From Methylotenera sp. (lineage in GTDB: Bacteria > Pseudomonadota > Gammaproteobacteria > Burkholderiales > Methylophilaceae), in assembly GCF_030684185.1 (NCBI RefSeq), contig NZ_JAUXOY010000026.1, positions 1 through 64,000 of the forward strand: a stretch of DNA of 64,000 bases, given 5' to 3'. The notes beneath the pieces were generated by a model. That model saw only the letters and a program-made list of their open reading frames with translations. It did not search any database and was not told where the DNA came from. This document shows positions 21,685 to 30,801 of this stretch, in pieces. A program made the position numbers and the translations under genes. Each line of letters starts with the position of its first letter. The first letter of the stretch is position 1.

Positions 21685-21703
21685 TTAGCCTTTCAGCTAA
21701 TTA
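21682..21703 (+). promoter_or_regulatory. Perfect 8-bp hairpin TAATTAGC-ctttca-GCTAATTA that includes the pqqA stop codon
   Basis: Read directly in sequence. Confidence 0.7.
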
Positions 21704-21704
21704 C

Positions 21705-21733
21705 AAAAAGGCTGCCGTAAGACAGCCTTTTTT
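21705..21733 (+). terminator. Intrinsic terminator/attenuator between pqqA and pqqB
   Basis: AAAAAGGCTG-ccgtaaga-CAGCCTTTTTTT. Confidence 0.9.
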
Positions 21734-21812
21734 TATACAAAAAAGAACTGATTTTGAATTGCAAAGCCATGTTTCTTTTATAGAATAAATCTTTTTTAGA
21801 ATTGAAGAGTTT

Positions 21813-22730
21813 ATGCATATACATGTTTTAGGCGCAGGCGCAGGCGGCGGATTCCCACAATGGAATTGCAATTGTTTTAATTGCGATGGATTGCGTAAGG
21901 GTACTATTAAAGCGACTAAACGCACACAGTCATCCATTTGTGTCAGCAGTGATGGTATTAACTGGGTGTTGTTCAACGCTTCCCCAGATGTGTTACAACA
22001 AATTCAGGATTTCCCTGCATTACAGCCAGGTCGCACGATACGTGACACAGGCATTCAAGCCATCGTGTTAATAGACGCGCAAATCGACCATACCACAGGT
22101 TTATACATGCTACGTGAAGGCACTGTTAAGCGTGAAATCTATTGTACTGATATGGTGTATGGTGATTTAACTTCAGGTAATCAAGCACTTAATATATTGG
22201 GTCATTACTGCGGCATTAATCATCACCAAGTGCCGATTGATGGTAAAACAAGCTTCACCATACCAAATGTACCAAATCTTAAATTTACTTCAGTGTCGCT
22301 CAAAAGCGCTGCGCCACCATACTCACCGCATCGTAACAACCCACAGGCTGGTGACACCATAGGCGTGCTGATTGAAGAAATCAGCACAGGTAAAAAATGT
22401 TGGTATTCACCTGGCTTGGCCGAAATTGAGCCACACTTACCTGAATTAATGAATCAAGCTGATTGCATTATGGTGGATGGTACATTTTGGACTGATACTG
22501 AAATGCTGGATTTGGGTCTAATGACTAAAACTGCGCGCAGTATTGGCCATAATCCACAGTCTGGCAAGGGTGGCATGATAGAGGATTTAGATAAATTTGG
22601 TGATGTAAGAAAAGTGTTGATTCATATCAATAACACTAATCCTATTTTACGTGAAGATTCTGCCGAGCGTGCAATTTTGAACGAACACAAAATTGAAGTC
22701 GCCTATGACGGTATGGATATTATTTTATAA
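21813..22730 (+). CDS. pqqB: PQQ biosynthesis protein PqqB
   Basis: MHIHVLGAGAGGGFPQWNCNC N-terminus; cluster position. Confidence 0.97.
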   Translation: MHIHVLGAGAGGGFPQWNCNCFNCDGLRKGTIKATKRTQSSICVSSDGINWVLFNASPDVLQQIQDFPALQPGRTIRDTGIQAIVLIDAQIDHTTGLYMLREGTVKREIYCTDMVYGDLTSGNQALNILGHYCGINHHQVPIDGKTSFTIPNVPNLKFTSVSLKSAAPPYSPHRNNPQAGDTIGVLIEEISTGKKCWYSPGLAEIEPHLPELMNQADCIMVDGTFWTDTEMLDLGLMTKTARSIGHNPQSGKGGMIEDLDKFGDVRKVLIHINNTNPILREDSAERAILNEHKIEVAYDGMDIIL

Positions 22731-22742
22731 GGGATTCAAAAA

Positions 22743-23510
22743 ATGGCAAATGAAAAATTAGCACCATGGAGCAGAGACGAGTTTGAAGCCAAGTTGCGTG
22801 AAAAAGGTAAGGGTTACCATATTTACCATCCAATCCATGTGTTGATGTACGAAGGTAAATTGACGCAAGCACAAATGCAATCATGGGTGGCTAATCGTTA
22901 CTATTATCAAATTGCTATTCCTATGAAAGATGCAGCAATTCTTTCTAATTGCCCTGATCGTGAAATCCGTCGTGGCTGGATTCAACGCATTTTTGACCAC
23001 GACGGTAGTGGAAATATAGCAGAAGGCGGCGAGGGAGGCATTGAAGCATGGATCCATCTGGGTGCTGCAGTTGGGCTTAGCCGTGAGGATATTATGTCGT
23101 TGAAACTCATTGCTCCAGGCACCAGATTTGCGGTAGATGCTTATATCAATTTCGCAAAGCAACGCCCATGGCAAGAGTCTGTGTGTTCAAGCTTAACTGA
23201 ACTATTCGCACCGCATATCCACCAACAACGTATCGACTCATGGCCTGATATGTATCCTTGGATTAATAAAGAAGGCATGCAGTATTTCAAGAACCGTTTA
23301 ACTCAAGCCCGCCGTGACGTTGAGCAGGGCTTAGCCGTAACTTTGGATTACTTTAGCCAAAGTCGTGAGATGCAAGAGCGCGCCTTAGAGATTCTGCAAT
23401 TCAAGCTGGATGTACTATGGGTAATGGCTGATGCGATTATGTTGCAAAGCGCGGACATAAAAGTGGAAGGGCGTGATTATCTCCGTCAACCAGTGATGAA
23501 TGTGAGCTAA
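22743..23510 (+). CDS. pqqC: Pyrroloquinoline-quinone synthase PqqC
   Basis: [18 protein letters not shown]...[16 protein letters not shown]; cluster position. Confidence 0.97.
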   Translation: MANEKLAPWSRDEFEAKLREKGKGYHIYHPIHVLMYEGKLTQAQMQSWVANRYYYQIAIPMKDAAILSNCPDREIRRGWIQRIFDHDGSGNIAEGGEGGIEAWIHLGAAVGLSREDIMSLKLIAPGTRFAVDAYINFAKQRPWQESVCSSLTELFAPHIHQQRIDSWPDMYPWINKEGMQYFKNRLTQARRDVEQGLAVTLDYFSQSREMQERALEILQFKLDVLWVMADAIMLQSADIKVEGRDYLRQPVMNVS

Positions 23511-23521
23511 GAACAGCAATT

Positions 23522-23806
23522 ATGGATAAGAAAATACAACATGCAGACATATATGCGCTTGCGCACCACCACCGTTTTCAATGGGAAGAAGCGCAACAAA
23601 ACTATGTGATACTTTTTCCTGAGGGTATGGTCAAGCTGCATGGTAGTGCAGGGGAAGTGCTGAAACGGCTTGATGGTAAGGCGACAGTTGGTGACGTTGT
23701 TGCGGACTTAAAAGCCACTTTCCCTGATGCCAGCAATATTGAAGCTGATATTATTGGTATGTTTGAGCTGGCGGTTATTAAGGGTTGGCTTCGTAAGGTA
23801 AATTAA
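23522..23806 (+). CDS. pqqD: PQQ biosynthesis peptide chaperone PqqD
   Basis: HRFQWEEAQQNYVILFPEGMVKLHGSAGEVLKRLDG. Confidence 0.96.
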   Translation: MDKKIQHADIYALAHHHRFQWEEAQQNYVILFPEGMVKLHGSAGEVLKRLDGKATVGDVVADLKATFPDASNIEADIIGMFELAVIKGWLRKVN

Positions 23807-23810
23807 GTGT

Positions 23811-23841
23811 ATGTCATTGCGGTTTAAGCCCGCAATGACAT
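23811..23841. repeat. Perfect 12-bp inverted repeat ATGTCATTGCGG-tttaagc-CCGCAATGACAT between pqqD and pqqE
   Basis: Read directly; resembles dispersed REP-like palindromes. Confidence 0.8.
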
Positions 23842-23865
23842 GGTAGCAAAATTAGGAGTAGCAAC

Positions 23866-25095
23866 ATGACACAAGCCTCTTTAGGTGAATCCGTCGTACA
23901 AAAGACCGTACATGCGCAACAAAACAACGGCGTTGCTTCATCAGCAACGCATACTCAGCCGCTATGGTTGCTGGCAGAGGTGACGTATCGTTGCCCATTA
24001 CATTGTGCATTTTGTTACAACCCAACTGATTACGACAAACACACGCAAAATGAACTCAGTACTGAACAGTGGATTCAAACTTTGCGTGATGCACGTAAAC
24101 TCGGTGCCATTCAACTCGGTATCTCTGGTGGCGAGCCATTATTGCGCGATGATATTGAAGATATCGTAATCGAAGCCAAGAAGCTGGGTTATTACAGTAA
24201 TTTGATTACTTCAGGTGTAGGGTTAACCGAAAAACGTATCCAGGCATTTAAAGATGGCGGATTGGATCATATTCAACTTTCAATGCATGATATTACCGAA
24301 GAAATAAATAATTTCATTACGAATACCAAGACGTTTGAGTTGAAGAAAAAAGTCGCCGCCATGATTAAAAATCATGGTTACCCAATGGTGTTGAACGTGG
24401 TGATACATCGCTACAACATCGGCCACATGAAAGAAATTCTAGAAATGGCAGAGGCACTTGGCGCGGACTATATTGAGCTGGCTAATACGCAATATTATGG
24501 CTGGTCGTTAGTGAATCGTAGTCAGTTGATGCCGACAAAAGAACAAGTGGATGAAGCTGAGGCAATTACTAACGAGTTCAGAGCTAACCCTAACAATAAG
24601 ATGAAGATTTTCTTTGTAGTGCCAGATTATTTTTCAGATCGTCCTAAAAAATGCATGAATGGCTGGGGTGAAGTGTTCATGATAGTGACTGCCAACGGCG
24701 ATGTATTGCCATGCCACTCTGCACGCGTATTACCCAATATGCAGTTTCCTAATGTAAAAGATACTGATTTGGGTTGGAGTTGGAAAGACTCTCCTGCATT
24801 TAACAAGTATCGCGGCGATAGCTGGATGAAAGAACCTTGTCGCAGTTGTTCTGAAAAAGAAAATGACTTAGGCGGGTGTCGCTGCCAATCATTTTTATTG
24901 ACCGGTGATGCTGAAGCGGCCGACCCTGTGTGTAGTAAATCGCCACATCACCATTTAATAGAAAAAGCGATAGAAGACTCTAAAAATCCAGTATTGGTAG
25001 CGCAGCCTATCGTGTTCCGTAATGATAAAAATTCCAAGAGAATTATCGCAGGTGAGCTTAAAGAGCGTGTGGACGAGTTTCATGCACTGCCCTAA
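23866..25095 (+). CDS. pqqE: PqqA peptide cyclase (radical SAM)
   Basis: LAEVTYRCPLHCAFCYNP (CxxxCxxC) plus C-terminal Cys-rich region. Confidence 0.97.
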   Translation: MTQASLGESVVQKTVHAQQNNGVASSATHTQPLWLLAEVTYRCPLHCAFCYNPTDYDKHTQNELSTEQWIQTLRDARKLGAIQLGISGGEPLLRDDIEDIVIEAKKLGYYSNLITSGVGLTEKRIQAFKDGGLDHIQLSMHDITEEINNFITNTKTFELKKKVAAMIKNHGYPMVLNVVIHRYNIGHMKEILEMAEALGADYIELANTQYYGWSLVNRSQLMPTKEQVDEAEAITNEFRANPNNKMKIFFVVPDYFSDRPKKCMNGWGEVFMIVTANGDVLPCHSARVLPNMQFPNVKDTDLGWSWKDSPAFNKYRGDSWMKEPCRSCSEKENDLGGCRCQSFLLTGDAEAADPVCSKSPHHHLIEKAIEDSKNPVLVAQPIVFRNDKNSKRIIAGELKERVDEFHALP

Positions 25096-25142
25096 TTAAT
25101 TATGGTCTATTCCATCCTGCATTAGCCATAATATGGTTAAAT

Positions 25143-25183
25143 AAAACGCGCAAAGCTGATGCCAGTCAGCAGCGCGTTTTTTT
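25143..25183 (+). terminator. Intrinsic terminator after pqqE
   Basis: AACGCGC-aaagctga-tgccag-tcagca-GCGCGTT followed by a T run. Confidence 0.85.
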
Positions 25184-25225
25184 ATTTGAGTGTTTTATTT
25201 TTGGAGACTTTTGTAAAGGTCTATT

Positions 25226-26413
25226 TTGATGCATAAATCATCCCCATTCGTTTTATCTGTAGTGCTTGCAAGTCTGGCCGCGCTTGCCCCATTTGCCATT
25301 GATACTTATCTACCTGCGTTTCCAACCTTAGAAACAGCCCTGCAAGGGTCGCCGCTTGAACTGCAACAAAGCCTGACTTTTTATTTATTGCCATATGCGC
25401 TTATGACGCTGTGGCATGGTGCAATTTCAGACTCCATAGGACGTATCACCACCATTAAATGGGGCTTAGGTGTTTTTGTATTGGCTTCTATCGGATGTGC
25501 TTTTGCGCCAAATATCGAGACGCTTTGGTTTTTTCGTGTGCTGCAAGGGCTTTCAGGGGGTGCAGGCAACGTTGTGGCGCGCGCTATGGTGCGTGATTTG
25601 TTTGAAGGCCCGCAAGCACAGCGTGTGATGGCAACCGTACAAATGTTATTTGGCATTGCACCTGCTGTAGCACCTATTATTGGTGGGCTTCTGCTTGGTA
25701 TTCACTGGCAGGCTATTTTTATCTTTTTAGCATTGTATGCAGCAGTTAGTTTATGGGCAGCAATGCGCTATCTGCCAGAAACGATGCCTAAAGAAAAACG
25801 ACTACCACTTTCTGCAAAACAAGTGATGAAAGACTACCGTATTATTTTTGGTGATAAAGAATTTAATTATGTAGTGTTTGCGCTAGGGGCAAATTTTGCT
25901 GGATTTTTCATCTACGTGCTGGCGAGCCCGGTATTTTTGGTTAAGCAACTTGGCTTAAGTGAGCATCAGTTTGGTTATATGTTTATTCCGACGGTGTGCG
26001 GCATGGTATTGGGTTCATATTTAGCAAAACGTGCGGCAGGCCGATATTCACGGCAGCTTGTCGTTAAAGCAGCCTTCGCATGGATGGCGGCTATAGTCAT
26101 ATTGAATTTACTTGTTTGTTTTATGTTGCCCGCACACCCGAAATACAACATATTACCAATTGCTTTATTTAACATCGGCATGGCGTTAGCGATGCCTGTG
26201 TTGTCACTTGCCGCACTTGATCGACACCCTAAAATTCGCGGAACTGCTGCATCAGGCCAAGCTTTCATACAAATGTTCTTGTCTACAGTTTCAGCGGGAT
26301 TGATAGTGCCATTAGTCTGGTATGCGCCATCTGGCTTGGCTTTGGCAATGGCCGGGTATTTGGTATTTGCTTGGCTGTCGATTCGTAAAAGTAAATTATG
26401 GGCTGGAAAGTAA
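25226..26413 (+). CDS. Bcr/CflA family MFS drug transporter
   Basis: 12-TM MFS; PFAIDTYLPAFP; VVARAMVRDLFEG motif. Confidence 0.85.
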   Translation: MMHKSSPFVLSVVLASLAALAPFAIDTYLPAFPTLETALQGSPLELQQSLTFYLLPYALMTLWHGAISDSIGRITTIKWGLGVFVLASIGCAFAPNIETLWFFRVLQGLSGGAGNVVARAMVRDLFEGPQAQRVMATVQMLFGIAPAVAPIIGGLLLGIHWQAIFIFLALYAAVSLWAAMRYLPETMPKEKRLPLSAKQVMKDYRIIFGDKEFNYVVFALGANFAGFFIYVLASPVFLVKQLGLSEHQFGYMFIPTVCGMVLGSYLAKRAAGRYSRQLVVKAAFAWMAAIVILNLLVCFMLPAHPKYNILPIALFNIGMALAMPVLSLAALDRHPKIRGTAASGQAFIQMFLSTVSAGLIVPLVWYAPSGLALAMAGYLVFAWLSIRKSKLWAGK

Positions 26414-26566
26414 CTCAAATTTTGCTGTTGACTATAAGCAACGAAGGGCTATAAGTAATGATTAAACAGTGCTGTTGAGTTGTAATTCAAACTACCTTAA
26501 TATAGTGCTCACTTATTGTTATTCATAGATTAAAGCACTGCATTTTAACCACTTGAGGAGATTAAT

Positions 26567-27007
26567 ATGAACAGAAGAGAAGTATTGCTGGGAGGTGTAG
26601 CGTTAGCAGGTGCCGCACTCGCGAGTCGCGCTCAAGCGGCAGAAATGAAGCATGAGCATCACCATCATGATATGTCAGTTAATGCGGCCTTAGTATCTGC
26701 AGCAGCCGATTGTGTGCAAAAAGGCCAGGTCTGCCTGAGTCACTGCATATATCTTTTGGGCCAGGGTGATAAAGACATGGCAGCTTGTGCTAAAAGTGTG
26801 AACGAGATACTCGCGCTATGCGGAGCATTGCAGTCACTAGCCAATCAGGAATCTACTTACCTGCCTAAGTTGGCTAAAGTAGCCATGGATGCTTGTAAAA
26901 AATGTGAGGACGAATGCAAGAAGCATGAAGATAAGCATGAAGCTTGTAAAGCCTGTGGCGAGAGCTGTGCTGCCTGTTACAAAGAATGTAAGAAAATAGC
27001 AGCTTAA
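26567..27007 (+). CDS. Four-helix-bundle copper-storage protein (Csp1-like) with Tat-type signal
   Basis: N-terminal NRREVLLGG...ASRAQA, HEHHHHD, and many Cys placed in helices (CVQKGQVCLSHC, CKKCEDECKKHEDKHEACKACGESCAACYKEC). Confidence 0.82.
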   Translation: MNRREVLLGGVALAGAALASRAQAAEMKHEHHHHDMSVNAALVSAAADCVQKGQVCLSHCIYLLGQGDKDMAACAKSVNEILALCGALQSLANQESTYLPKLAKVAMDACKKCEDECKKHEDKHEACKACGESCAACYKECKKIAA

Positions 27008-27061
27008 ACACTAGCCCTACAGAGGCTATAATCATGGTGAGTTAATTTGGGCCTAAGTGAC

Positions 27062-27577
27062 TTAAGCTGACTCATCAACATCGTTGATTTCAGTTTTCCA
27101 TAATAAGTAAACACGGCAATCAAACTCAAGCTGATGATAATCAGGTTCCATATACTGGCAGAGTTGATAAAAAGCTTTGTCATGATTACGCTCTTTTAAA
27201 TGGGCTAATTCATGCACTACAATCATGCGCAAAAATTCAGCTGGTGAAGTTTTAAAAAACGATGAAATCTTGATTTCTTTTTTAGCTTTCAGCTTGCCGC
27301 CTTGTACACGAGATATAGCAGTATTTAGCCCTAACGCATGATGTTCTATGCCTAATCTATTGTCGTAATGAACTTTATCCAGCAGTGGGGCATTGCGCAA
27401 AAACGCTTGCTTAATCTCGTTGCTGTATTGATAAAGCGCTTTATCTGTTTGTATGGTGTGCTGCTGTGGGTAGCGATTGGTGATGTAATCCCCCAGCATA
27501 TTTTGCGACTGCAATAGCCTGATTTTGTCTTGCAGGATAGCTGGGTAGTGTTGCAGGTATTTGAGTGGTGGTTTCAT
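27062..27577 (-). CDS. YgjP/SprT-like zinc metallohydrolase
   Basis: HELAHLKERNHDKAFY...EFDCRVYLLW. Confidence 0.7.
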   Translation of the reverse strand: MKPPLKYLQHYPAILQDKIRLLQSQNMLGDYITNRYPQQHTIQTDKALYQYSNEIKQAFLRNAPLLDKVHYDNRLGIEHHALGLNTAISRVQGGKLKAKKEIKISSFFKTSPAEFLRMIVVHELAHLKERNHDKAFYQLCQYMEPDYHQLEFDCRVYLLWKTEINDVDESA

Positions 27578-27583
27578 TGTTAT

Positions 27584-28189
27584 TTATTTTCGCATTATGC
27601 TGACTTTACCAATATTACCCAACACTATTTTCACACTGCGCCACAGTTTTGGTAAAAACCAAAACATCAACACAATAAATCCGCACATCAAACCAATAAA
27701 CACAGCAGGGTGCGCGAAAACAAGCCAGCCGCCAGTGATTAGCATTCCTTCTTCGCCCAATGATGCCGCGATATTGCTAACGGGTTCAGGTGATGTGTTA
27801 ATGAGGGCACGGCTGCCAGCTTTAGTGGCGTGTGTTGCTCCTGCAAGTGAGCCGCCTAGCAGTGCTGCAATCGTGGCAATCATCGGATCGCTGGTGTTAA
27901 TCGCGCCCATCGCCAGCAGCGCACCAGCAGGAATACGAATAAAGGTTTGAATCGAATCCCATGCGCTATCTACATAAGGAATTTTATCCGCTAAAAATTC
28001 AACCACACACAATACACCTGCGACGCTCAATACGATTGGATTGCTAAGAATATCAAGCGTTACCGGCAAATGTATAAAACCGAACTTGGCCAATATGCCG
28101 ACGATGAACACCGTGGCATAGAGCCGTAACCCGCTTGCCCAGCTAAGCCCACTTGCCAGCGCCAAACTTGAAACTGCGTCCATTAGCAA
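27584..28189 (-). CDS. DUF4126 membrane protein
   Basis: ALASGLSWASGLRLYATVFIVGILAKFG; five or more hydrophobic segments. Confidence 0.7.
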   Translation of the reverse strand: MLMDAVSSLALASGLSWASGLRLYATVFIVGILAKFGFIHLPVTLDILSNPIVLSVAGVLCVVEFLADKIPYVDSAWDSIQTFIRIPAGALLAMGAINTSDPMIATIAALLGGSLAGATHATKAGSRALINTSPEPVSNIAASLGEEGMLITGGWLVFAHPAVFIGLMCGFIVLMFWFLPKLWRSVKIVLGNIGKVSIMRK

Positions 28190-28253
28190 CCTTTGTTTCT
28201 TAAATTGAAATGTAGTTAGCCTAATTATAATGAGTTATATCGTGCTGAACCTT

Positions 28254-28304
28254 AATTTATTAGAAGCCAGAATTTATTAGAAGTCAGAATTTAATTAAAG
28301 CCAG
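28254..28304. repeat. Three tandem 17-nt units upstream of an orphan ORF
   Basis: AATTTATTAGAAGCCAG / AATTTATTAGAAGTCAG / AATTTAATTAAAGCCAG. Confidence 0.9.
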
Positions 28305-28349
28305 AAGTTTGAAAGTAAGCAATTAACACCATGAGTAATGGAGTACTAA

Positions 28350-29018
28350 ATGAATAACAATCGTGAACACATTGCGCTTAATGCGTATTTAAATCTTTTG
28401 GAACGAAACGGTATTTGTAAATCGCTGATTAGGCAACGTGAGCTTGTTATTTTGAAGCTCGTTCCTTACCTTGAAGAAATTCAAAGCGATGGCTTTTCTT
28501 TTAGAAATGCTGTTGACGAGTTATTCAAGCAATTAGATAAATCCCAGTGGTCTACAAGTTTGCCTGTCATTCGAGACTATTTTTCGTTTTGGAATAATGA
28601 TATCAAAGCGATTGTTGCCATGAATCAAGATCACGCATTTGGTGTGAATCCAACAGAGTGGAAGCCGATAGATGCAGATTTAAAACAGATATGGAATTCG
28701 TTAGATGAAATCACATTAACTATATCTGAGAGTCAGCCGCTTGAGTCCTATGAGAGAGCATTGCGTAAAAATGGTGCAGATGATTTTTTTGTAGTGGCAT
28801 GTAAAAAACTTGTTAAGTTATTATTGTTATTGTTGCGGAGTGCACCGCATAAACAGCCTGTAGCTTACCGTAAAGCTTTAGATGCAAACTTAACTTTATT
28901 CTCATCGGCTGAAGCGTATAAAGTCTCTTTAAAGGTTGGCAGAGAGTTTTATTATTTCTGGAAAGGTGATTCCAGAGCACCTAGTCTTATGCAGCCTGCG
29001 CTTGCACTGGCAGCTTAG
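28350..29018 (+). CDS. Hypothetical protein, 222 aa
   Basis: Long ORF with an isolated upstream region and a downstream terminator; no family recognised. Confidence 0.6.
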   Translation: MNNNREHIALNAYLNLLERNGICKSLIRQRELVILKLVPYLEEIQSDGFSFRNAVDELFKQLDKSQWSTSLPVIRDYFSFWNNDIKAIVAMNQDHAFGVNPTEWKPIDADLKQIWNSLDEITLTISESQPLESYERALRKNGADDFFVVACKKLVKLLLLLLRSAPHKQPVAYRKALDANLTLFSSAEAYKVSLKVGREFYYFWKGDSRAPSLMQPALALAA

Positions 29019-29027
29019 CTGTTGACA

Positions 29028-29056
29028 ATAAAAAAGGAGACCTTGGCCTCCTTTTA
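29028..29056. terminator. Probable bidirectional terminator between the orphan ORF and the ferredoxin gene
   Basis: AAAAAAGGAG-accttggc-CTCCTTTT between convergent genes. Confidence 0.75.
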
Positions 29057-29111
29057 AGTTAAGTTCTATTCTTAATGTTTTATCAAGCTTATATTTTATT
29101 TTACTTGCATG

Positions 29112-29435
29112 TTATTCAATAAGTAAATCACGTTTACCAGGAACACCATTCATCGCTTCGGCGTCTTCAAGCGCAGCTTTGCGTGAGGTAATGACAGGCC
29201 ACAGTTCTGCCAAACGTGCATTTAACGCAATAAATTCCTGCTGATCTGCTGGCACATCATCTTCAGCGAAAATGGCTTCAGCAGGGCATTCTGCTACGCA
29301 AAGCGTACAGTCAATACATTCATCAGGGTTGATGGCTAGAAAGTTTGGGCCTTCTACAAAGCAATCTACTGGGCAAACATCAACGCAGTCAGTAAATTTG
29401 CATTGAATACAATTTTCGGTAACGACGTAAGTCAT
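29112..29435 (-). CDS. fdxA: 7Fe/FdxA-type ferredoxin
   Basis: [29 protein letters not shown]...[16 protein letters not shown]. Confidence 0.95.
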   Translation of the reverse strand: MTYVVTENCIQCKFTDCVDVCPVDCFVEGPNFLAINPDECIDCTLCVAECPAEAIFAEDDVPADQQEFIALNARLAELWPVITSRKAALEDAEAMNGVPGKRDLLIE

Positions 29436-29505
29436 TTTTGTTCCTTAAGGGCTTAAAATTCTAAAGCGATATTTTAATTGATTTTTGTAAGTTTATAAAA
29501 TGGAA

Positions 29506-30801
29506 TTAAATAATCATTCCAGCCCCTACAGTATTATTGCTGCTTTCATCGATGACAATAAATGCGCCTGTAGCACGGTTAGTTGCGTAGCTATCCACCA
29601 TAAGTGGTTGTGCAAGTTTGAAAGTCATGCGGGCAATATCATTCATTTTTAAGTCAGTTGTGGCTTGTTCTTCAAGTGTATTCACATCTACCTTGTAAGA
29701 AATTGTGCCTACTTTAGCTTTTGATTCGCGTGTGGTATGGCGGATAACGTATGTTCTAGCAAGAGACATCGGCGTTTCTGACAGCCAGCAGACGAACGCT
29801 TCAATTTGCTTAACAGGCTGAATGGCAGAACCCGTTTTCACTATCATGTCGCCACGTGAAGTATCGATTTCATCTTCAAGCAACAGCGTTATGCTTTGTT
29901 CAGTTTGCGCACTTTGTAGTTGTGCATCACCTAGTTGAATAGCTTTTACTTTTGATTGATAGCCGTTTGGCAGTACAGTTACAGCGTCACCCACAGAAAT
30001 GCCGCCACTCTCAATTCTGCCCATAAAACCTCTAAAATCATGCAAATCTGCATCTGCGCTGGCGTGTGGACGGCATACGAATTGCACAGGGAAGCGGAAT
30101 TCTTCATCGCCTTCAGTGTGTGCGGCTGGCGCAGACTCTAGTATTTCTAGCAGTGTTTCACCTTTATACCAAGGCATATTGTCTAGGCGGTCAACCAGCA
30201 TATCGCCTGCTAAAGCAGACAACGGAATGAACTTAATATCTCTTGCCTGAGCAAAACCAATTTCTTGGGCAAAGGCTAAGTAGTCAGCACAAATTTTGTC
30301 GTATGTGGCTTGATCATAATTGACCAAATCCATTTTATTGACGGCAACAACGATGTGCTGAATACCTACCAAATGCGCTAAATAGCTGTGGCGGCGGGTT
30401 TGCGTTAATACACCACGACGGGCATCGATTAATATAATCGCTAAGTTAGCGGTAGAAGCCGCTGTTACCATATTGCGAGTGTATTGCTCATGGCCAGGTG
30501 CGTCAGCAATAATATACTTACGAGTGCCCGTTGAAAAATAGCGGTAAGCCACGTCAATGGTAATGCCTTGCTCGCGCTCAGCTTGTAAGCCATCTGTAAG
30601 TAGCGATAAATCTACCGCTTCCATACCGCGCTTTTTCGAGGTGTTGGAAATTTGCGTTAATGTATCAGCCAGAATGGTTTTGGTATCGAATAGCAAGCGG
30701 CCGATTAGCGTGCTTTTACCGTCATCTACACTGCCGCAGGTCATAAAGCGGAGAAGTGAATCAACGTTGCTATCGTTATGTTGTACTGTTGCTTTACTCA
30801 T
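29506..30801 (-). CDS. cysN: Sulfate adenylyltransferase subunit 1
   Basis: GTPase: CGSVDDGKSTLIGRLL, DAPGHEQYTRNM, NKMD. Confidence 0.95.
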   Translation of the reverse strand: MSKATVQHNDSNVDSLLRFMTCGSVDDGKSTLIGRLLFDTKTILADTLTQISNTSKKRGMEAVDLSLLTDGLQAEREQGITIDVAYRYFSTGTRKYIIADAPGHEQYTRNMVTAASTANLAIILIDARRGVLTQTRRHSYLAHLVGIQHIVVAVNKMDLVNYDQATYDKICADYLAFAQEIGFAQARDIKFIPLSALAGDMLVDRLDNMPWYKGETLLEILESAPAAHTEGDEEFRFPVQFVCRPHASADADLHDFRGFMGRIESGGISVGDAVTVLPNGYQSKVKAIQLGDAQLQSAQTEQSITLLLEDEIDTSRGDMIVKTGSAIQPVKQIEAFVCWLSETPMSLARTYVIRHTTRESKAKVGTISYKVDVNTLEEQATTDLKMNDIARMTFKLAQPLMVDSYATNRATGAFIVIDESSNNTVGAGMII

